From the NCBI GenBank assembly GCA_002633005.1, contig NMRA01000820.1, positions 87,831 to 129,385 of the forward strand: DNA of 41,555 bases. Direction: 5' to 3'. The notes below the pieces were generated by a model, which saw only the letters and a program-made list of their open reading frames with translations, was not told the origin of the DNA and ran no database searches. This DNA comes from Phoronis australis (lineage: Eukaryota; Phoronida; Phoronidae). Below, piece by piece: positions 34,353-41,555 of this stretch (position 1 is its first letter; the number at the start of each line of letters is the position of its first letter). The translations under genes and the position numbers were made by a program.

Positions 34353-35072
34353 TATTACTTTGTGATATAGATCTCATTAGTCTGGTGTTCATTTGTTATC
34401 GTGTCTTGATATTCCAGTCGTTGCTCATGGAACACAAGAGGATGTGCTCACTGAGGCTAATTTCATGTTGTGAGAACAAAAAGTGAAATATTTGTGGGAC
34501 TTTATTATTTGCACCCCATAGCTTCAAATGCCTGAAATTAACAAAATGTTGTATTTTGGAAATTACAGTCTGCAAATCATAAGGCAAACTAAAATTTTCT
34601 AAAGTTAGTTTTGTTGAAAAATTATTATTTTGTTATGTAAAGAGCTTCCGCAAAATTGGAAATGAAATTTCATTACTGACCCTTCTGAACTTTTTAAAAT
34701 GGAAAGTCAAACAGTTGAAGTTTTTGAAGAGGTGTTGTGACAGAAATTTGAAATATGAAACGGAGGCAGCTCTGAGCATGTGGTGAGGATGAGATATGTC
34801 TATTTAAGGATACTCCTTTTCAGCAATTTAGAACATGGGAGTTTCACTAGTCTTGAGGTATCTTTAAAGCAAGAGGATTCATAAACTACTGCCATCTATA
34901 CATTTGCATTTTTCCCTCAAATTTGAAAAAATTGAAATTAAGGGTCGTTTAACTACCACACATTATGTGGTACACCGTCAAACTTAAAGCATTTTTTTAT
35001 AAATTGAGAGGGAGTAAGCTTAATTATAATTGGTTTACTTAGAAAACTGTTTAAAAATGTTTTGATTATTGA

Positions 35073-35078
35073 AATAAA
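35073..35078 (+). promoter_or_regulatory. Polyadenylation signal AATAAA (proximal)
   Basis: Canonical hexamer 721 nt after the stop codon, followed within 25 nt by TCAGTGTGG and other G/T-rich sequence, consistent with a downstream element. Confidence 0.5.
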
Positions 35079-35272
35079 ATGGAAAGAGTATCAGTGTGGC
35101 GGATGGGGAATGGGGAGGGGCTAAATTCATTCGCACACCCCTCCCTGATGTGAAGCTCAAGATTTGTCTCTAATAGTTTCTCCACTAGTCATTATTGGCT
35201 AAATAGCTAAAAGAAGTATTGTAAACTTATGTAATTGAGATGACCATTAGATGAAATGCTGTTTAGGTTTGT

Positions 35273-35278
35273 AATAAA
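35273..35278 (+). promoter_or_regulatory. Polyadenylation signal AATAAA (distal)
   Basis: Canonical hexamer followed by TGTTTGATG and a T/G-rich stretch (TTTTGTACCTTGGTTT), a plausible downstream element. It may be used as an alternative to the signal at 35073. Confidence 0.5.
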
Positions 35279-35300
35279 TATGTTTGATGAGATGCTATTT

Positions 35301-38300
35301 TGTACCTTGGTTTAAATACTGGTGATAGTGTATTTAACATCATTAACCTCTTGGCATGCACATTAGAATGAACAGAAACAACGAATAGTTACTTGTGTCT
35401 ACCAGACAAAGAAGTTGAGAGAAAGCTGTGTAATTGAATCGACAGGAAGCTGGTATCGTCATCCAGTGAAAGTTGTTGCCTGTAATTTTTTGTTGTTTTG
35501 CATTTTCTGATTGTTCTGAGTTATTTAACCATTCTCAGTGTTGTGCTGTAATATCCAATTATATACTGTTAATGTATTTATTTCAGTTGTCTGGTATTGG
35601 ATGATTGATCGACATTTTAGTCCATTTATGTTTTTAATTGAGAGCAGTGATCATACACTTCATGGTTAAATTAGGGTTTCTTCGACTATTTCTCACGAGT
35701 CTGTCACCGTGACAGTTATGTATTTTTAAAGTGGCCTTGAATGTATCCTTTCTGTCAAAAACACGTTTTGGTTTAGGCAAGTTATAAAATTGGTCTTTTC
35801 TTATTTTGTCACTCAGTTCAGAAGTGATCCCTGGAATTTGAAACATCTGACAGTTCATTATTTCTTCGTTCAGCTCGTGGTGTTGCACTCTTTCACCGTG
35901 CTGCGAAAGGTAGGCCACTTAAGTGTAGATGGCGCTGTGTCAGAGGGTAGGTGGCGCCGTGACACAGAGTACTCGTGACTGAGCACTAACAAACTGTCAT
36001 TTTTTTCGAAGCACTGAAATCACTTCTTATAATCAACTAGGGAGTAATTTGAGACCATTGTCACATTGGTTGTGATCTAAATCAATACTTGAGTGGAATC
36101 GGAAATCTAATTAACTTTGAAACATTGTGGCTTGCATGATCATGTATGAACAATTATGACCATGATCCGGTTTTGTATACAAACCATGTTCATGGTCAAC
36201 CTGATTCAATTCGTTGATATTATTTGTGATAAACTTGTTGACTATTGAAATATAAAATGAATTTAACGTGTAAACCAGTTCTTGTGTTTTCTTTAACTCA
36301 CACATTAAGTCGCAAAGGTTGTCACACAAACAGTTCAGTCTTGCCTTCATTCTACATGTAGGAACCAGTAATTGGTTCCTAGCTTCATTCAATGGCTGGC
36401 CCTTGCAACCAATATTGAAACTGGAGACTCACTGACTGTTTAAATGAAAAGTATTTGAAACGGGGAAAACGAAAAAAATCATTTTCACCAACTGAACTTG
36501 TTTTTCCATATCCAACAGTCAAACTGATGACGGTCCGTGCTATTGGTTGCCCAGAACACAAAATACGAACTGAGATGCGAGCCTTATGTTGGCCGGTTGC
36601 GTAACTTGTTAGCTGCACTGTACATCTACATTACTCACTTTTCTAGAGTTCTTTCATTTATTTTGGTTGGCACCCATGTGTCTCGATCGAGAGACAATGA
36701 ACATGCTCACTGTGTCAGTCATTGGTGGGATTGCAGTGTGCGATTGTGACCCAAAAAGTCCGATTCAGACCGGCGGGAGCGGCAGGTTCTATTGGAGGTG
36801 TCACACGTCACCCTTCTAGGGCGCATGCCTGGGCGAAGGAAAACTATGGAAACCCTGCGGTGCCCAGTCAACAGAATCCTCCTCGCCGATGAGATCCAGA
36901 GGAGATGAGCGGAGCAATACCACCAGCCTGGCAACAGAACTTGAGCTGCCGGAGGGAAATCGCCTTACAGACTCCACTTAAGATTTATCCTCGAGTTTTA
37001 CTCTTGAAGCCTTCTCAGGGCAGAGATGGCCGGTATGGCCGCTAGGCAGCGGACGTTTACAGGACAGAGTTTCCTTTCCCGCCGGTCTAGGTGAACTGCA
37101 TGCCTGGGCTGACGATGGCTCCATCTGCTCAAAATGTAAGATTAAAAGGCGTCGAGAGCCCGCCTTCGTCCCTTCTTCTGTTGGTAAAAGCCACTGGAAT
37201 AGGGCAGGAGTTGGACTTCAGTTGTCAGCTGTCATGTGAAACGCACGCCGTATTGGAGCATTTTATAGGTACTGAGAGCTTAATCTCACTACCACTCACG
37301 GTTACGACAACCTATACTGTCTATATTTCACGGGACTATTGATTCGGGGAAAACATATATGATATAGCCGTAAGAATAAGAACAATTTATAAGTCGGGTG
37401 TAAACGTCAAGATAAGAAAATGCTCGCATTCACAACGAAAACCAGCCGACTGCTGCGTCCAGTCTTTTCCGAGTGGAAGTGGTCAAACACACACACTTAC
37501 ACAAGGTGCGGGAATTTCGCGGGGCCGTTGACTGAGTACGCAACATTATAATCCGTTTTTGCAAGGGAAACTGTAATTAAAAATTCTCTTAACGATAACT
37601 AGGCATTCATGTTTTTCGTACAGATAAGATCAGAAAGCTCCGACTGACTTTCCTCTTAAACTTGTTCTCGCCTACTATTGATGACACTGAAAGTTTTGAT
37701 TTAGTACTCAAATTGATCCTCAGTCGAAAGAATTGCGATTTCTTCATTTTGCGACGGTCACCTCAAAATCCTTTCTGTAACAACCATATTATTCTGATGA
37801 CCAACTTACGGTCACCATAGTTACGGTTTGCCTTAGTTATACCGAAATTGCACTAGCACACGCAAAACTAACCCACATGACACGATTTTTATTTCGGGCG
37901 AAATCGCACCGAACATGGCTCTGTGAAGACTCGGTATTTATACAAAATTTCGCGTCGACGGAGATCTGGCTCAGCTGTCAATTTGAGAGATTCTATTGAA
38001 GAATTATTAGAGATTTTTTGCCTACTTCTCTTGCATTGGTTGCTTTCTCGTGTCGTCTCTCGTGTTATTTGACGGATCTGTTTCTTGAAATTTTGTATGC
38101 GGATCTCATCAAACGCTGCTTGTATGTGCTGTCCGCCGGGTTTCACGCCCTGGAAGTTCACCTTTCTCAAGCTATTTGAGATTTATGGACCTGATGATTG
38201 ACCATTGCTTCAATGTTTTCGTTGGTCTATCGTACGCACGCTACATTCCGATCGAAATGAAATTCATACAGCCAAGCATCAGTTTTCAATGTTTTCGTCT

Positions 38301-38514
38301 TCATAATTATCGTCATCACTACATATATCGTTTAAAGTTTCATTGCCATTGGCAGCTGTGTTCTTGATACTGTCAGCAGACAACCTGTGCAGTATAAATA
38401 CTTAATATTTTCTAAAGGCGGTGCAAAATGTTGTTAGTCTAGAATTACAGGTAATTATGTTTACATCCTTTTCCAAGTGGGGAGCTGTGTTTTCCAACGG
38501 CGCCGCGCCTTCAA
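35301..38514. other. Downstream intergenic region, no supported gene
   Basis: There is no recognisable gene. A 94-codon - strand frame (35634-35918) has a charged, protein-like composition but no known domain. Around 36750-37120 the sequence is clearly richer in G+C, with phrases such as ATGGCCGGTATGGCCGCTA, and ends near TGCATGCCTGGGCTGACGATGG. This may be a fragment of a transposable element, but I cannot name it. Confidence 0.5.
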
Positions 38515-38885
38515 CGTTGGTGTCATTGGCGGTTTTGATTGCCGCCGTCGTTGTCGTCATCCGCTGGTGTTAAAACCAACTATGCCGCGATCGGGTTTGC
38601 ACTGTCGTCGGTTTACCGATGCTCTTCGAGCGTTGCTGACGTCATCGGCAATGACATCATCATTATCGTTGTGATCATCGGTTTAAGCGGCGTCGTTGTC
38701 ACTGGCAACAGCCCGGTTGTCATCGGCTGCCTTGTTTCTTTATATCGTCGGCTTCTGCTACTTATGAGTTGGTGATGACATCGTCTCTCTTTGTTATCTA
38801 TATCAGCTTCATTGTCGGTGTTTTCGTCACACTGGTGTCATTGGTGTCGTCGAAGTATCCATTGGTGTTCTTCGCTTCGACGTCT
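38515..38885. repeat. Cryptically simple GTC/ATC/GTT-rich region
   Basis: Repeated but imperfect trinucleotides of the GTC, GTT, ATC and GGT type (for example GCCGTCGTTGTCGTCATC) dominate this stretch. Several overlapping + frames here are a by-product of the biased composition. It is probably a decayed trinucleotide microsatellite. Confidence 0.6.
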
Positions 38886-41414
38886 CCTCATTTCTAAGTT
38901 CTTCATTCCATTTCGTCAAGTGTTGCTCCTCATAGTGCTTTCATTGTATTCTAGAGAATTTCTTGCCTTAAAATGTCAACATTTAAAAATGTTCCGACTC
39001 GCATTTTTTGGAATCCAGTGCGATTCTCACTTACTTTCGGCGCCGTGAACCGAAATGTCATAAAAGCACATAGCGTTGTACCACAACTGGTTCTGCTGTT
39101 ATATAGTAGTTGTGTTGACAGTGAGGCTCAATGTTTTATTAGTTTTACAAAATTGCAGCTGTCTCTACGAAACATCGTCAATATTGCCCGAGGAGGAAAT
39201 GATTGTATTTTGCGGACCAATGATGTTTGGCAAAAATTTGACAACAACGTATCCTTCCCAAATACCCAGTGAATGGTGTACCACGGTACACATACACGAA
39301 ATGTGAGCCCAGCTGTAAGATATACCAATACCTTATTTTCGTAGTATTTATTTACAAATCTCGTGCAGCTGTTCATAAATGATAATGCAAACTAATTAGT
39401 ATGAGAGTTTACGATAAAATGTAAATATAGATAGTACATATACATATATCAAATGAAATACTTAAAAGATTTTTAAATGATGCAATTAAAGTGCGCAAAT
39501 TCACTTAGCACAAAGGTTTTCCTTTTTAGACGTTATCACGCGTTTCCTGACTGTAGAGTGATGTTTTGATCTGCCACTTACAATTAGACCGTCTTCTGTC
39601 TAAAAGGGTCCTCCCCCGTGGACGTGCCGATTTCGTACACGGAAGGTAGCAGTCAGTCTCTTGACCATAAGACGATGTCCACAGTCCATCAACTTTGATT
39701 ACCACCAAGCATGTAGATGGTGCTACGGTAGTTTATCAACAAAAATTAACCACGCAAGGCCTGTTGACGCAACTGAGGAATGATCGAGATTCGCGACTTT
39801 CAGATATTTGCCTGTGAGCATTTGTTACACCATCAGTGTATGACGCAATGTGCTCATAAACTTTGCATATAATTAAAATAAAAATTGTTTAAAATTCACC
39901 CTTCTGTTCGCATTTTTCGCGTAACTGCCGTTTTCTTGTAATTAGGAATCAAGTTCCCTAATCAAGCTCTTTCAGGTTTCATTAAACATTTGTCCATCTT
40001 TTCAAACTTTCTCGCACGTAATTTTCGTAATAGTAACGATGGGTCGTTGAGTACTTGTATCCCGGTTTGACGTGAATGACAAGGCCACTCGATATACTTC
40101 GACAAGTGTAGGCCTATGACACTGTTTTCGCCGTGGGCGATAACCATGCAGGTGCTTCATTATACGAAAGCCACAAGTTTCCCATTTTCAGACGTCCGCC
40201 CTGTTTTGAAGAGCGAGAAGGATGTTGCGATTACATAACAACGGACAGTTGGGGTTTACGAGCTCTGTTACACACTGCAGACCAAGAGCGTCCAACGATC
40301 TTCTATTTGGCTGAGCATTCACGGTGTTTTGCTGACATTCGTTAGCCATCACTAATGTCACTCTACTGCGATGGTACAGAGATGTGCAATGCAAGTGTGT
40401 GCGTTATACTGTATTTTATGCTCATCAACCGTCACGTGGTTTCTAATCGTATACAGTACCTAATGATGGTTCACAGCGCGAGTTTAAAATGTCATCTGTG
40501 AAGGCCACTACGTCCTTTTCGCCCGGAACCAATTGTGTTTACTTGTAGTTGATAATTCGGCAAGTGAAATACCTTTACGTACCGGTGTCTAATATAACGC
40601 TCTGTATCTGGATATTCCGAACTCGGATACCCGGTATCTCGCGTGTATTTGTACACCGGCGTTACTTCCGTTCCGTTCTTATCCTCGACATAGGTGCCAC
40701 AAACACAAGGAGATGGAGTAGGTGCAGTTGGCACAAGCACAACATAGAGTTACCCTCTCTACCTCGATTACACAGTACTGTACCCCTTCAGAGTCCTTCG
40801 AGCGATATAACCAGTGTAGGAAAGCTGGGTAGCTTCTCCTTCGGTAGTTCAGCTCGCTCCGAAGCTTTTGCCAACAATGTTAGCATGTCTAACTGGTAAT
40901 ACAAAGGAAGTAAGCAGTCATGACCAACATTCAGGTCTGCCATTACTAGGATGTGGAGGAACACTGTCCATCATGATCATCACTTGCAAACCTGCGCACA
41001 GAGGAAGGCATCATCCCAGTAACGACCACGTCGGCTGACCAGAGCGATCACCAAACACCTCTTGCCTGGTTGATGGTCGGAGGTGTTGTGAGGTGTGCTG
41101 CTAAAAACAAATTGAAAGAACAAAGCGATGACGTAATGCGCTCTCGGCAAAGGCGACGAAACAATCGATGACGCTAAGCATGGTCTGCGTCATGAAGTTT
41201 TATAAATTTTAAATTTTTCAGTATGCTATATATAAATCGGTAAATAAAACAACAAGAATGGATCAACTGAAATTTGAAATTTTCGGATGTAACAACTTCC
41301 TTTATCAACAAAAACAGAAATAAAGTAAAATCAAACACAAAATGACAATTGACATATAAGATATGGTGTAATGAAAATGATACATTTTTGCGTAAAAAAA
41401 TTCAATGACATATT
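38886..41414. other. Intergenic region, no supported gene
   Basis: Only short frames are present. The - strand frame 40492-40740 (82 codons) and the + frame 40549-40899 (116 codons) overlap each other and have no domain I recognise. About 41270-41414 may be the 3' untranslated end of the retroelement annotated at the right edge: read on the - strand, its stop is followed by AT-rich DNA and then TTGATAAAGGAAGTTG. Confidence 0.45.
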
Positions 41415-41555
41415 TTAAGAAGTTTTTATGTTCAGTCCATGAGGTTCTATTGTATTCAGTTTGTCTATCCAATATTGTTCTCTTTTAAGTCTGTGAGGGG
41501 TACTGGGGTGTTGGAGTTTTTCTATTATTTGTACAGAAAGATCTTGAATATTATG
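41415..41555 (-). CDS. C-terminal end of GIY-YIG endonuclease, Penelope-like retroelement (partial)
   Basis: On the - strand a frame enters from the right edge and runs 46 codons to a TAA (41415-41417). It contains LKREQYWIDKLNTIEPHGLN, followed by a few residues and the stop. The pattern RE-(Y/F)WI-KL-T--P-GLN is characteristic of the end of the GIY-YIG nuclease domain found at the C-terminus of Penelope-like reverse-transcriptase elements and some related mobile proteins. The Glu and final Asn fit conserved positions of that fold. No start codon lies in the window. The reverse transcriptase, if present, would be beyond the edge, so the element type is inferred from the tail alone. Confidence 0.6.
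   Translation of the reverse strand, partial: HNIQDLSVQIIEKLQHPSTPHRLKREQYWIDKLNTIEPHGLNIKTS

Larger units (their letters stand above)
34353..35300 (+). other. HMGCS1: HMGCS 3' UTR (approximate extent)
   Basis: AT-rich sequence after the stop with no splice-consistent continuation. Two AATAAA signals at 35073-35078 and 35273-35278 suggest ends near 35095 or 35295. The exact cleavage sites cannot be read from sequence alone. Confidence 0.6.

Noticed and set aside
35634-35918. 94-codon - strand frame downstream of HMGCS
   Set aside because: It looks protein-like but has no identifiable domain or splice partners, so it is not annotated as a gene.
38477-39048. Overlapping + strand frames around 38.5-39.0 kb as a membrane-protein gene
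   Set aside because: The hydrophobic and arginine-rich translations follow from GTC/ATC/GTT trinucleotide bias in three frames, not from a coding constraint.
1-41555. CRISPR arrays, operons or other prokaryotic systems
   Set aside because: The spliced gene, long introns and microsatellites show that this is animal nuclear DNA. No regular repeat-spacer array exists.

Overview
The window is animal nuclear DNA: AT-rich, with long GT-AG introns, microsatellites, miniature inverted-repeat elements and one split protein-coding gene. That gene encodes cytosolic-type hydroxymethylglutaryl-CoA synthase (HMGCS), the mevalonate-pathway enzyme that condenses acetyl-CoA with acetoacetyl-CoA. The protein looks closer to vertebrate HMGCS1 than to fungal forms. 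Together with the intron sizes and repeat content this suggests an invertebrate, perhaps a deuterostome such as a hemichordate, cephalochordate or echinoderm. The species cannot be fixed from this sequence.

Layout. Positions 1-11260 are apparently intergenic: an (AC)n tract, two copies of one short MITE (663-818 and 9974-10120), a long hairpin (5021-5166) and an 18-bp minisatellite. A candidate promoter with two inverted CCAAT boxes and an SREBP-like site lies at about 11270-11400. A possible noncoding first exon ends at 11466. A 6.6-kb intron in the 5' UTR follows; it holds a degenerate three-copy repeat, a 1.4-kb transposon with ~170-bp terminal inverted repeats (14170-15571), a weak tRNA-like hairpin and a perfect DR1 nuclear-receptor motif. 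Coding exons run from 18086 to 34352 (+ strand): 18086-18524, 21105-21230, 27862-28026, (28923-29087), 29770-29929, 30901-31071, 32764-32996, 33505-33668 and 34305-34352. With one copy of the third exon these join into an unbroken 501-residue reading frame, and every splice phase agrees.

The most consequential observation is that the third coding exon appears twice, inside two 1060-bp blocks (27118-28177 and 28179-29238) separated by a single N. The blocks begin and end exactly at the N. This is the signature of two overlapping contigs, probably two alleles, joined end to end without merging. The duplicated exon is 165 nt with phase 1 at both ends, so an automatic annotation would read through it and report a false 55-residue internal duplication.

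Other structure: an intron-6 satellite with a three-monomer higher-order period (~31170-32315), two copies of a ~0.45-0.53-kb dispersed element in introns 2 and 3, and intergenic sequence after the 3' UTR. At the right edge, on the - strand, is the C-terminal end of a protein resembling the GIY-YIG endonuclease of Penelope-like retroelements. I found no convincing new multi-gene system; the window is one housekeeping gene in repeat-bearing DNA.
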